From NCBI GenBank assembly GCA_004352715.1, contig SCFE01000036.1, positions 889,914-953,913 on the forward strand: 64,000 nt of DNA, in the 5' to 3' direction. The notes under the pieces are model-generated. The model saw only the letters and a program-made list of their open reading frames with translations, had not been told where the DNA came from and made no database searches. This stretch comes from Hofstenia miamia. Its lineage: Eukaryota; Xenacoelomorpha; Acoela. Positions 43,801 to 57,971 of the stretch are shown one piece after another (the first letter of the stretch is position 1; each line of letters opens with the position of its first letter). The position numbers were made by a program, and so were the translations under genes.

Positions 43801-46800
43801 AAAATCCGACTGATTGTTCATCAACTGTGACATTGGGACCTGGTATGAAGCTTTGCCTGCATTTTGACAAGAAGAGTTCCCAAATATCACGAAAAGCAGC
43901 AAGTTTGTCACGTTCTCTTCTTTCTTGACCAGTGTCTTTGTTATCAAAGCGAACGAAGCGCATGAGCATTTGAAAGCGTTGCAAAGAAAACGTGGCTCGA
44001 AGAACCGTCTACTTATCTCACTGTTCAGAAGCGGCTCTAAACTTTCGTGTCTGGACTTAGAAATAACGATGAAAAGTAGGCAGCCAATGAAGGCTTTGAG
44101 TTCAGATTCGTATCTCGCCATCTTTACATGAGCCCGCTTTTGTTTCCTTGTCTTGTCTCTTGTTCTACGTGCATTTCTCCTGATTTGTTTGTCCATTTCA
44201 CAATTTTTTCCAGCATGTTATCAGTGATAAATAGAGCAAAAGTGCTTTCTATCGTGCGCTGTTCAGTTTGTCTGGCCGTTCTCACTAAGAATGTTGGCGG
44301 CATCTAGAAAATAAAACAATAAAAGTCAAAGAATTTGGCTGCCTCAATGTGTGTAGCCAGAGTTGGAAGCGAAATCAGAACTCACCAGACGCTGTGTCTG
44401 TATCCGCATAGTTTTAAATTTTGTATAAGAAATACTAATAAATGTTTGTCAATGAACCCTTTAGCAGGGGACAAGAGAGTAAACCTAAATGTCTGATTAA
44501 AAAATCAACAAGCAATTTGAATTTATACTGAAAAAATTAATCATTGCGTGAATAATAAGACACATATCTTGAGGAATCACATAAACATTGTTTAGAATGG
44601 TGTTACGAAACTTTTTATCATGACTGTAACTTAAAAAGATGCTAATTCAAACAATAACTTGCAAGTGTTACTTGTAGACATCATTGAAAGATAAATTGGC
44701 TTTGCCTTAGTTATAATAATGCGCTACAATAAGAGCTAATTTAAGTGTGCCTAAAGTTATGAAATAAACTTGGTAAAAAATAATGCAAGAGATGTAAAAA
44801 TACCATCTCATAGTAAAATTGTGTATTTAAAATAAAAGAATAAGCAAAACTTTCAATGAGTTAACAAAACCTGTTGATAATCTTCTATTATCAATGGGAT
44901 TTTAGTTTGGTTTTTGGCGTAAGCTGCTTTGTTAGTTGTAATAACAGTTTAAATATAATAACCATTTTACTTAACATTTAGCGGCTGACTTAGGTTACGG
45001 GTACGGAGCCGTTACTCGATAGGAATTTAATAGAAGAGGTTAACAGTCGTTGTTAATTCATTTAAGAGATATCCTCATTGGTTGTACCGTCGCTTGTATT
45101 ATTAATTTTTCTCTGCATTGCTAATATTTTGCCTTTGAAAGGAATTTAAATATGGTTTAGAATAAAGGGTCATGTGAAAAACGAGACAATCGGTTTTAAG
45201 GTCTGAAAAAGTTGTATTTTGGGTATTATTAAATATACTATTATAGGTTAGAGTTTGCGCATTTGATTAAGAATGAGAAAACATATAATTCAATTTGTAA
45301 TATTAGTTTTGACTTCATTAGATAGATATTCTGATGCAGGAATCTGAATGTAATTTAGGTAAATGGATGTATGAAGTAATGTTAGGAAGTAAGGGCCTTA
45401 TGCAAATTGGCTGGGCTACTGCTAAGTGCGAGTTCTCAGCAACGGAGGGTGTTGGAGATACAGAACATTCGTATGCGTATGATGGCAATCGCCAACGCAA
45501 ATGGAACAGAGCGACTGTCAAGTATGGTGATTTGTGGGCAACCGGTGATATCATTTCCTGCACTATTGATCTTGATGAAGGCGTGCTAGGTTTTTACAGG
45601 TATTGTATCCTGTATTTGTTATATTGCATAATTTTCCTATAAATGGCACACGATATTTTATATCCAGGCTCGACTTACTGTATTTTCCGGAAAATAAGCC
45701 GATTTTCTGGACCTAATTTTTTATCATTATTTCGCAGCGTCGATTTATTTGGCGAACAAGTTGTGGACGCGATCGATTGCATTTTATGTGGTCGCACGGT
45801 GCCGCCATAAGTAAAGATACATCTACAGTTAAATAAACTCGACAAATACTGTAAAATAACATTTATAAAAGATACAAACGGTACTTGAATAAACAGCAAT
45901 AAAATTTTGATGAAACGAAAAACGATCATGAATAAAATCATCAACATCAACAAAAATATAATTATGTTAGCTAACGCAATTTCTCTACCTCGACTTTGGA
46001 CGATAATGTGTAATAACCTTCATTTTCAGACCAAAACAATAGCCTCGGCTTATTGGAAAGATCGGCTTACTAGCCGGAAAATACAGTAATTCGTTCCGTT
46101 TCAATGAAAATGGTTTATTTTCTTCTGTCAATTTTGTAAAGTAATATTCGTTTTGGACTGTAAACGTAATCAAGTAGAAATGAATAAATTGAAAATCCTC
46201 ATTCTTGCAATAATTGAACTTTTTACGTTATGCATACGCATTGAAAATTTACGAGAGACCAATTTTGTGAAATGGTTTATTAAGACCAAGAAAATGATGT
46301 TTAAATATATGTTTACAATATAAAAATAGATACTTCCGCAAGAATTTTTTTCTAGCTATTGTTTTTCAATAATTTGCAATAACTAACTTTTCCAGTAAAT
46401 TCAAATCTTAATTGTGTATAGATTCCAAAATTAAAAATTACTCCTAATTAATGTGTTTACAAAAAAGAATGTTTACAAATTTGATATTACAGGTAGAAGA
46501 AATACAGGAGGAAACATTAGGAGAAAATACAGTTGTTTAAGATTGAGTTGAAGCAGGAAGACCATAGATTAAAGTCAATATTAGTAATAATTAGATTTGC
46601 GAGGAGAGAAACGCGATAAAAAAGTTTTTTGTAAATTCTTAAAGTTAGAAATGTCATTTTGCTTGATACACGGAAGTTAAAAATTTCTGGAGAAAAAGAC
46701 AAGTCAAAGCATCAATGTTGTAAACCAATGGATTTGTTAAGAAATCCAAATATTTGCGATAAATGCAGTGAGAGACATAATGTATGTGAGTGATACACTC

Positions 46801-49800
46801 TGCCAATGTTGTAATATGGTGCCAGCAGTGGGATGCGTAACAGAAGGAAGAACGCAGCAAGAGATGAAACTGAAATTTGATAAAAACCTTTTTCCCATAG
46901 TATATCGAGTACAGTTCGGCGATCTTTGACTTCAAACATGAAAGTAATATCAAATTTATCAATAGAAAGAGATGGAACAGCAAGTAAGGGGGTGTAGAGC
47001 TCTTCCGATTTGGGAAGATTGAAAAAGTCATTCGCAAGAGACCAAATGATTCCTATTTCACATAATGTTTGAAAAAAGGTAGTGTTAGATGCGAAATTTT
47101 CTAGTATCATCTATACAATCTACAGTAGAACAAACTAATAAAAGTGGATGGAATGAAGTCATTGGTGAATATCAGGAAAAGGAGAGACACTAAGATAGAG
47201 CCTGAGGAACACCCGATGTAACGGGAGTTCAGAGGGAAGAGAAACCGATACTTACTACTTGGGATCTGCAAGACACATAACCGGAAATTAGAGAAATAAG
47301 GAGTCAAAGTAGAAAGCAGATAATTGATAATTTAGATATTGGATGGAAGTCGGAAACATCAAATGCTTTTTTTAAATCAAGGTAGATAGCATATGGGAAA
47401 ATATTTTTGTCAACGTTTGGGTATGTTGAATCCAGAAATTTTAGAAGGAATAAATAGGAGGTTTACTATGTAGAAAGCCTACTTGGTGCTTAGAGATAAC
47501 TGTGTGAAAGACAGGATAAATCGCTTTGAAAAAATGTTTTAAAAATCAAGGAAAATATGAAAAAATCGATGTGTCGATAGGAGCAAACATGTTTGGATAG
47601 ATTCTTTTCGATTTGTGTATGGGGATAGTCATGACTTTTTCCAATTGGAAGAAAATTGAGGTTGATATAATCGAACTGTAAAAGAAGTAAAGAAGGTTAG
47701 CAATTGAAGATGATTTTTTCTTTATCAAAATTGGTGGAAGACCGTCAAACGGATTGAAAATAGTATGAAGAATAAAGGAAGACATTTTTAATGCAGTTAA
47801 AATTATGATAGAAAAAATTATAGGGAAAACTGAGGCTAATCCGTTTAAGATGAATCAGACTATAGATTGCTATAATTAATATCAATATTTGGAAAATTGT
47901 TGCTACTTGCATTTATTTTCTTCATGTCATCCTGTAGTAAATATAGCGAATTTTATGGCAATGTAAATGTTACTTTATTTGTACGTCTAAAACAGTGTTA
48001 ATTTGAATGAAAAAAGAACCCTTTTAAATTTTTACATTCTTTTCAAGCAACTACAAATAATAGCACGCATAAAGGTAAGATAATTTTCTAACGTAACTTG
48101 CTTTAAAGTAATGTAGAATTGTCTCTTAAGAGGGTTTTTGCATGCACCGATTATTTATTTTAAATTCACCGTCAAAATCACGTGAATGGTTTGGGGTGAA
48201 CCGGCTTAATGTCTTAACACATTTCTTAATTATATAAAATATTTAGAACTCATTTGAAATTACAAGAAAAAGATCAAGAAGAAAAGTTATGTCATTAGGT
48301 TTCTTTAGCAAACAGTTAAATGCTTCAAAATGGCAATATACGACTAGGCGATGCAGACTGAAAATGAACAATCTTGAACAATATATAACAATGTGGGGCA
48401 GACAATTTTCAACTTTCTGCAAGAATCTATTACTAAAGAGCGTGTGTTCTACCTTGTCAAAAGTTAATCTCTATTGGCAACCCCATCATTTTCAGCATCA
48501 TGATTCCCAATAAGTAGCTCCTAAAAGCATTGCAAAAAAACTAAATCTGGCAAACAAATAAACCGCAGCAGCAAGAAAAATTCTGTTAAAAACGCTAAGT
48601 ACCAGTAGTAGTAGTAGTCCTGTGAAAATGTGGATTGGTGGCTAAGAGACGACAATGATGTTATGACTCAATTGCATTTGAGATATTAGCAAATAGTTTG
48701 GAAGAATATACCAGCGGGAGGAATATGTGAATGCCTAAGAAACTTAAGCTTACTGCATATATTTACAAAGGAAAAGATGTGAAGTGATTGTTTGCGTTGT
48801 CGTTTGCATGCCATTAGCGAAAACTAGTTTGGGAAAAAATGTCTAAAAATAATGATATGAAATCATCTGGTTTAATACATCATGAGAGACAAAACCAAAG
48901 ATAAGGGATTGTAATTGTCAGGAAAATAAGATAGTGAATCAATTATCCATTTTTATACTATTGCAGCGAATTATCGTTTGATAGGTTGGTATCTCCATCA
49001 AATCAGTGTTTTATTTAATATAGACTGGAAAATTTGGCATGCCTATTACGACCTATTGATTCTTTAAATCATCCAAATTGTCGAATATGTCGATTTTACA
49101 TGAACTAGAATCATAAATGTCATCTTAAAATAATTAACTGGTGATTTTTACAAAATATTTCAAAACATTTTTCCATAGAACATAGAACTCATAATGCAAC
49201 CTTGCATATACTAGTAATAATCTTTGATCCGCAATGAGGACATCGGCTATATCATTTTTTTGTTTACTTGGAAACCATTTAATTACACAATACATTTATT
49301 GCTTATAGTTTGGACATTAAAATTGGGCTTAACAATCGTCTTCTATAACAAACAAAGACTTTGGTTTTCTAATATTCAGCACTGTTTGTTTTAAATTATA
49401 TTTGTCAGATGTTTTATCAATTACAAGTTTCCAAATTTTCTTATCAATTTGCTGTGTATCCAATTTCCCCCAAGTAGCGGTCTGTGTTTTCCAGACAAGA
49501 GTTTATATACCTTTTAAATTTCAACTGACATATTATTAAGTGATTTATTATTTGTAATATTGAATTTTTAGAAATGGGGTTTACATGGGGGATGCTTATT
49601 CGGACATTGAAATTGGCCCTACTTTCGCATATTTTCCTGCAATAAGTCTTTCTGCTCAGGAAAACATTAGAGTGAATTTCGGCTCAACTCCTCTGAAGTA
49701 TCCAGTTCAGGGATATCGTCCTCTACAGGTTTATTTTTTAATTAGGTGTTACGCAGTGCATCGCATTTTATTATTTAACTCATATTTTATTTGTTGTTGG

Positions 49801-52800
49801 CCCGAAGTGTCATCCAGGGTAGCTGCATTGAATAATAAACAATTCCAAAATTTAAATGAAATTTATGGTTATTTATTTACAATCTTATCGTGCTAGTTAT
49901 CCACTTTGTTTCCTTTAATAGTCAATGTTTTAAACAAGAAATTTTGCATATGCAATGCATGTAGATTTATCTGCATATGAACAAAGGAGCTCTTTAATGT
50001 GAACTAAGCATAATTTATTACCTTTTAACTGAAAGGTCAACCTTATCCACACAATTTACAGTTTAGAGGCAAAATCCGACATAGAGCCTAATTTTTTAAA
50101 TATATTTTGCTTTGCAGACACATGCATGAACCATTCATTTTCAGATTCTTAACTCATTATGCTATTACTTTTGCCCCTTTTACCTTTATCTATGACAACC
50201 AAAGTCAATGTGTATCTGTACGACAATAATTTAATTATAATGGGAATGGGCTTGTCCATTTGCCATGTATTTAATGTTTGACAATAATAAATTTCCTTTC
50301 ATGTAATTTGTTGATTTCTTTGAAAATTGTAATCTATAACAACTATATATTGAGAATAAGACAAATCCAATCAAAAACATCTTTTCCTTATATTTGTGAC
50401 TTATAAAACCAATTCTTGAATACTGTTGTCAAGTTTGGCACCATACTTTAAGTTGAAATCGGACCGATAAAATTGAACGTATTAAAAAAGTTGTGCTCGT
50501 AATTCTACCTGGTTCATCTTAGAGAATCTTGTTCAATTTCTTAACGTTGTATGATCGATGAGAACTTTTGTGCAAGCAAACATGGCATGATTTCTTCAAT
50601 GATGAAGTACATTCACTATACATATGGTACCCATGTAGAGAACGACCGAATACAACATGCCTAATACTAGAAAATATATCATTTATCTCACTTCACGAAT
50701 GTTTTCCTTTTGCAGAAATCCTAGTTCATTTGACAGTTTATAGTTGAAGTTTGTGTCATCTTATGTTGATTTATTTTTTAAATGTTATTTGCTAGTTCAT
50801 GTGCAGTTTATCAATATGTATTGTTTGTATAATAATGTGTATATATTTGTCATCCTTCGACCTGAGAGTGGCAAGGTAAATATATTCTTTCACAAATGTA
50901 TTTTCAAAATTACTGTTCTCAGACTAACCAGTAACCACGACACTCATGGATCAGGTAGCGTAAACTAGAATTACACTTGATGCTCAAAAGTATGAATTAT
51001 TTTCTGTTCAAAAAATTTTTTTTACAATTTTTTATCAGTTTCTTCAATTACTTAGCTTTAGGACCCACCAACTCAGGATTTACAACGCGCCTGCCAACTA
51101 ATCAAATATTTTGAACGCTTACTTACAACTATGGTAGACAATTTTCGATCGGCGAATGATGTTGATCTTGTTCAACTTGGGGAACGCGCCGATAGCATTA
51201 AACTCATTTTAGCCAATCACATCTTGGATAAGCTGGCCCCTCTTATGGTAAGTCGAGATTTTTCTCATTTTCTTGTACAATTCATAAGTTTTAGACAATT
51301 TGAACTTTTTAGAACTATGCAAATCCTTCCTGCTAAAATTTCATTTTTAACGGATGCATTGGTTCAGAGGTGTTATCATGTCGACAGATTCGAGCTGAGT
51401 CATTAGCTTAAATTCGATCTCATGTTACTATTTTGTCATCAATACAAAAATTCCACTTATATCATTAGCATTGAGATTTTGGATATGCTTACTCCGTAAC
51501 ATAAACTCAGCATTTTGTCTTTCTTACAACTTCTGTACATATATTATAATTAGGAAGTGGAATTTTAGCGTTTTGCGCTGACTAAATGGGCGGAAAAATA
51601 GCAAAAAAGGTGAGTTAAGTGTACTTCTTAGATGGTTTGTTTCCGTTTATCTAAATAAAATATCGGTTTTAGACGATTTAGCAAATTTAAAAAACAGTGT
51701 TTTAGGCGGAATTTTGGCACCGCTTAAAATTGCGTTTCCTTAATACAGCTTGTATACTTTTTAAGGATTTTTTCATAAAAAATGAAAAATCAGATTACAA
51801 TGAGCTGGCAAATTCGTGCCCATTTCAGGTCTGGCCCTTAAACTCAACCCGATTCCATATTTCCCTTATTTTAATATCTTTGTATATATCTTCTAGTTAA
51901 ACCTTCAGTTATATAATATGCTGTGACCTTGAAAATCGACTAATTGATGATTTATTCTTTGAGAGAATCTATTAATACAATTATCTTATAGTTTACACCG
52001 CGATTAACTAAATACCGGTAAATCTCCCACTAAAATATGTCAATAATTGTGTTTCATGGCGTCTAAGTTCATATATTTACAATTTATAGGTCGTTTTGGA
52101 AATCGTTTCGCCAGTGTTGCTAGATAAACTAATCTATTTAATATAGTCAACTATTCGTTGCAAATATATGCAAAGCGCTATATATCCTCGTTTGATTATT
52201 AACTGATAAATTCTAGCACAAGTTTATTTTATGTTAATTATATTTGCTTTACTTATTGAGTGGAAATATTTTCATATTAAAATGTTGATTTTAATTTTCG
52301 TATAAGGAAGTTACTATACGGTTATAGGTGTTCTCTAGTGGCTATTTTTGTATTTTATATTTAGTAAAATATTTTGAAAATTTCCCAATCGTTTTCATTT
52401 TTTCTCCAGAGGAATTTTGTTCTGTTCCTCACCACAAACTTTTCTTAGCTGCATCAATAAATGTTTGGTTCAATACTACGAGATCGCGTGTTTAAAATCG
52501 AACTATTTATCTCGTTGATCTTGTAGCTCATTCAACGAAACTTTGATTTCGTTATTTATCGGCGTTTTTACGACTAAACTGCACTCAATAAATCCCTACA
52601 TTAACGGTTTACTATTGTGCTTGTTTTTGTCTTGGCTAATATGGAAGTCGATTTTGTTTTGCCCTAATTGATTGCAGGCGCGGTTTAAGGGGGAGGGGAC
52701 TATTTATTATTTTATTTACTTGTAAACGTTTTTATTCCTGTACTGACTTACAGTTAAAAGGAAAATGATATTTACAAAGAAACACATAAGGCAAAACAGT

Positions 52801-55800
52801 CACAAAAACTTCGGATAACTATCGTCCATCAGATATTTACAAGCCGTATAATAAAATGTTTTTTTTGTATAGCTCAGTACGGGTAACAGGAAGAGACATC
52901 ATATACGCCGAGTCACTCAGGCGTGCCGTATTCTTGAAAATTTGGTAAACATAGGATGGTTCTTGTCATTTCCAAAACAGTTTTGCTAAACCTATTTTTA
53001 AATTGTTGTTTGAGAATTTCGATCAGATTATGTTTGTTAATACTTGCAAGCATGGAAAAAAAATTTAATGCACTTTCGGAGCTTAACACGAAGCTTTTCA
53101 TTAAGACCAGGTACCCATACTTCGCAGGCGTATATTATAACCAGACCTATGTAAGTATTAAAAATAAATGGCTTTGTGTAATGTTCCATAAATTTTATCA
53201 AATACGTAAGTGACTTAATGATATAATTGACTTTACCAACAATAGCATTAACATGTTTTTTCCACAATAAATTTGATTCAATAGCTAATCCGAGATAGTT
53301 GACAGATAACACTTGATTAATAGCCTCTTCATTAATATAAACATGGCAATCGGAAACGTTTGAAACAAAAATTGCTATTATTGTTTGTTGAAAAAGGTTA
53401 CCGCTTGCGATTTTGCTGAATTTGGATTAATTTTGTATTTGAAAGTTCTACTAGCTTCTTAGTTGTTGCATAATATGAGACAAAATCGAAATTATCAGCT
53501 CTTATTTTGTGCAAAAGTCTAGTATCATCCCAGTACTTGGCAACGTTCCCAACATTATCGGCTATACAAATAGTATCATTGTTAAATTCATTGGTGTCCT
53601 CAGTAAACAGTGGGTCACTCGTGTGACCACATTGCAAATTTTTATGTGAGTATTGTAATAATATATACATTTTTAATGGTTTTCACAATATAAAAACCAT
53701 TTTTTTTAAAAATTTCTGATTTCTATTGAATAAAGGAGGACTTAAAATATTTGTAAAGAATCTCATAAATCATTGCTTTTTGCAAAATTAGATTTTTTAT
53801 AATTTCCAAATACATAAACGTTTTATAACAATTTTAAAAGAAAAAATTTAAACCGTCCCCTTTCAACATTTTCGAGGTCTGCGCCTGATTGATTGTAACC
53901 ATTGAAATTAATCTGCAGATTGAATGCAATTTTATAATGCATGGAAATAAGTTTTCATTTCATGTTAGAGGATTAGTTAAGAGTCATTGGATTGACTTAC
54001 TTCCCTCTGAACATTCAAATTCGTTCTTACATCTCTGCAAAGTTTATTTTTTTAGTTTTAGTCATTATAATTCTATGTATAAAGAAATTAATCTGTATCC
54101 ATACGTATGTAAAGCCAAGAATTTCAAAATTCATTTGATACAGATGGAACCCCCACACGCTCTACAAGTTTTGCACGACTGCTATTTAGAAATCTTCCGC
54201 TGTTCTGCTGCGGATCCGTTTTGCAGAGTGTGATTAAGTGTATTGCTTGGGGTTAACTGTAAACTGTTATATTTTGTATTCTGGATTGTACAACGCGAAT
54301 TTTGACTTATCACTGTAATTGGATTTTATTCCGAATAGTACTGTTCAAACTAGGCAATGTTTTTTTTAACATATAGTTCATTATATTAATTTCTGCGTTT
54401 CGTAGACAAAATACAATATCGTCCCTGTTTAATTCCTTCTTGATTTCTCTTTTATAAAATTTGAGATTCTAATTTCTTTGCAATGCCCCAACGAAAAGCT
54501 TATGTCACTATTTTCGTCAAAACCTTAGTTTGTCTTTGATTTCAAATATTAACAGGGCTTTAATACATATCATTGGTAAGTGTTTATTGGGATAATTTTG
54601 AAATATTTTACTAGAATTCGCATTGGCGAAGATTTCAATTATTTTTGTTGGTATTAGCATAGTTTTGAAAGTAGATGTGCTTCTTACTAGTGTTTTGCAA
54701 TTTCAAACTGTAAATTTAGTCATGCTTACATTAGATTGCCATGTAAATTTCCACCTGCTATTTGAGAATCTTCATTTCCCATTTTAAACAGTCAGCTATC
54801 GCAGGATTGTAAATATTTCTCATCCAAATTTGCGAAATACTACTTTATTTCTAAACATGCTTCACATTACCAGTCTGATGTGCATGTACATGTAAAATTA
54901 CATTTTTTGGAAAAGATTCCAGACAAACGTATTAATAAGAGTAGAATTCTAAAATTCCTACTGATTTTCTAGACATTTATTTAGTAGTGTTTACCTACAA
55001 TTTAGTGAAACGAAGTTTGTGCAGATGTTGATTTTTTGATTACCAAGCATGCTACATGATGATGTTTTCACTATTAAATTTTACTATTCTTGAATTGAGA
55101 TTATTTTATCTCCAATTTTAAACATTTCAGTAAGCGATTATACTAGGTATTAATATAATAACAATCGTAATTTTAAAAATGTACATGGAATATTTTCTCT
55201 GGAATGAAACAGTGAAGTTAAATATTAATTTTGAAAGTCTAGGATTCGTTTGCTTAATAACATTCAACCTTCAACCTCACGTTCAAAGCTAATTAAGATT
55301 TAAAAAATAGTTTATACGATGTTTGATAATTCAAATTAATAAATCATGTCAATTTTTTTAGTATTCCACTGAATAGGAAAAATTTTAGTTTAGGCGCGAT
55401 CCTAGAAAGGGAGTAGTTTAAATTTTTTTCTTAATACTATTATAAAATGATTATTTGCAAGTTTTACCAAATCTAAGTATGTCTTGCAAAAACTGCAATG
55501 ATTGAGGTTTTCCACAATAACTTTGATGTACATATTTTAATAATTGAAAGCTAGGCTTTTTAAGACGCCGTCCATTCCAGGAAGAGGCGAAAGTTTTTGA
55601 AAAAATGGTTTTTGTCTCATGAAAACCACTAAAATTCTGTTTTTGTCATATTTACATTTTATGTAATGTTTACATACTTTTTAAAAGGGATTTGAGAGGC
55701 TGTCCCCCTAAAACTGCGTCTGATATAGTTCTCGGTTTTTTCTAAATGAGTTCATGATGCAGTTTCAGTATCAACTCATTATTGCATTTGGTTGTAAACT

Positions 55801-57925
55801 AAAATACATCATCTCTCTGATTTATTGTTGAAACATAAAATAGATCTAACCGTTTCTTAACGTTATTTTATTAGAAGACTTCTAAATTTTAGTGATCATA
55901 CACATATTTGTTAACTTTTGCGGGGTTCTAGCTTATTCATCTGAAAGAATTTTGTAGAAATTGCATACAGTGCATAATGCTATATTTAGTGTACAATTGT
56001 GTAGTGTATCTTTAGAGTAACGCTTACATTGCAGAGGCTGTCTTGTTAAAGCTCTTGCTAAAGTTTTGTAACACAAGTAGACACACTGCTCAACAACCTT
56101 ATATTAATAAACTGCTCGATGTTCTCTGGATGTGTATGGAGGTAACGGTTTAGAATATTTAAATAAATAAATTCATCGTTTTTTCATACTTAGTTCATTA
56201 CACAAGACCCTATCACTATTCCAAAACTTTCTTTAGATGTTGAGGCCATGTACATTAAAAGCATTAACAAACGCTGTTTGACTTTTTTTAATTTAGTTGT
56301 ATCGCGGCACCTTTCTAAATTGGCTCAAACGTTTATATGAGCGAGTGCTATAATAACCGCTTATTTATTGACTATGTGATTTATGGAATGATTATACAAT
56401 CTGTTTGTCAAGTTATATTAAAGCGTCATAATAAACTTCGGAGGTTGTTTCAAAATTTATGTTGATAAATTCCCCTTATATTTGAAGAAAGTTTCGAAAA
56501 TGGATTTCAGGTTCTCGTGTTAGCGGAAATCCTTTGTACTGCGCAAAACAGCCTAAGCCAACTGGGCCAGCCAAGCCCTTAAGCAACTGTGTAATCCTAG
56601 AAAATCAACTTTGGTTGCAAATATCTTTAAAAGCTTTATCCATAACATGCTCAACAATCTTTTTAATGTTGTGCTTTACGTATTTTCTTCTATTAATTAT
56701 AATACTGTACTTAGGAATACGAATTGAAGGACTGCTTTCAAAATTTACTGGTGTCTATTTTGACTTTTTATCGCTTTTCTCCTGTTTCAGCCGATTTTGG
56801 AAATCAGGTTCGAGTTTTCAGTGTGACAGTTTATCAAATCGGAAGAATTTTATATGTGAAATTTCAGCCATATTATTAATTTTACAAACTTTGTAACGTT
56901 TTTCTTTAGCAAACTTACCTTATCCTGCTACTTTCCATTCTTCGACATACTAATACAAGACGACTTTTATTGCAGAAAATCCTTTTTGACATCATTCAGT
57001 TCCCCGCATTTATGCATATCAAACCGCCCGATGATAAGGTAATTTCATACTATCAACTAAAGTTATTTTTGACGAATGTTTTGGCAGATATTCAAAAAAA
57101 CATAAATTTTCATTAATAACAAGGTGATTTCGAGATCATTGATTAATACATTCGAAGGCGTCTTGCTAATTGAGTAAAATTTGCTTATTTAATAGAACAA
57201 CGACTTTTATAAAAAAATATACCTTTGAAGTTAATTTCAGGTCTACCCCTACCCCTAACAATTAATTACTTATTTAGACATAACTTTAGTAAATGGTTGT
57301 GACTGTGTAAATTTATTAAGCAAATGTATTATATTAAAAATTAAGTTAGGTTTTATCATTTAACAATTATAACGCGTACCAAGTAAAATCATTTGTAACA
57401 AATATATTCATCGTGGTCAATGAATTTGTGTTTAGGTGCTAACACAATTGATCCCTACTGTCTGGTGGGATAAAAAAACTAACAAATGCGACAGTTCGTC
57501 TCCAGAATACATGGAGACTGATGATGCTGAACGTGATGAATATGAAACTAGCTGCGGTCGCCTTAAAGAAAAAGTTAGCGGTGCGCATTTTAATGGATTT
57601 TTGTGTGCTTGAGGAAAACTTAACATACAAGCGTTATTTCACATACACAAAGTTTGTTTTGAAAAACTTAGATACTCTTGTAGATAAGCATTCAATATTT
57701 TTGGGGCAAGGCAAATGCGAAGATTGAAAAATTCTAGATTTTTGTATGACGATTGCAGTGAATAATTTGCTATTGATAGAAAACTGTTCCTTATCATATA
57801 TTAACAAACAAATGCATCATACAAAATGTCTGAGAATATTTAAACTTAAGAATTCAAATAGCGCGCAATTTATTGTTGAGCAGTTTCTGAATGTTTTCAC
57901 TTTTTAAATTGTTCTAAAAATTCCA

Positions 57926-57971
<46 letters not shown>

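Larger units (their letters stand above)
40769..45358. other. Intron 4, contains a piggyBac element
   Basis: AT-rich, with the piggyBac remnant at 42780-44417. Nothing else is recognised. Confidence 0.7.
45600..49571. other. Intron 5, with several transposon remnants
   Basis: Holds a small TA-flanked element (45676-46088), a decayed LINE on the minus strand (46650-47800) and a possible gypsy RNase H remnant (48280-48510). Confidence 0.65.

Noticed and set aside
53889-54233. 114-codon plus-strand open stretch in intron 7
   Set aside because: No family features; probably chance.
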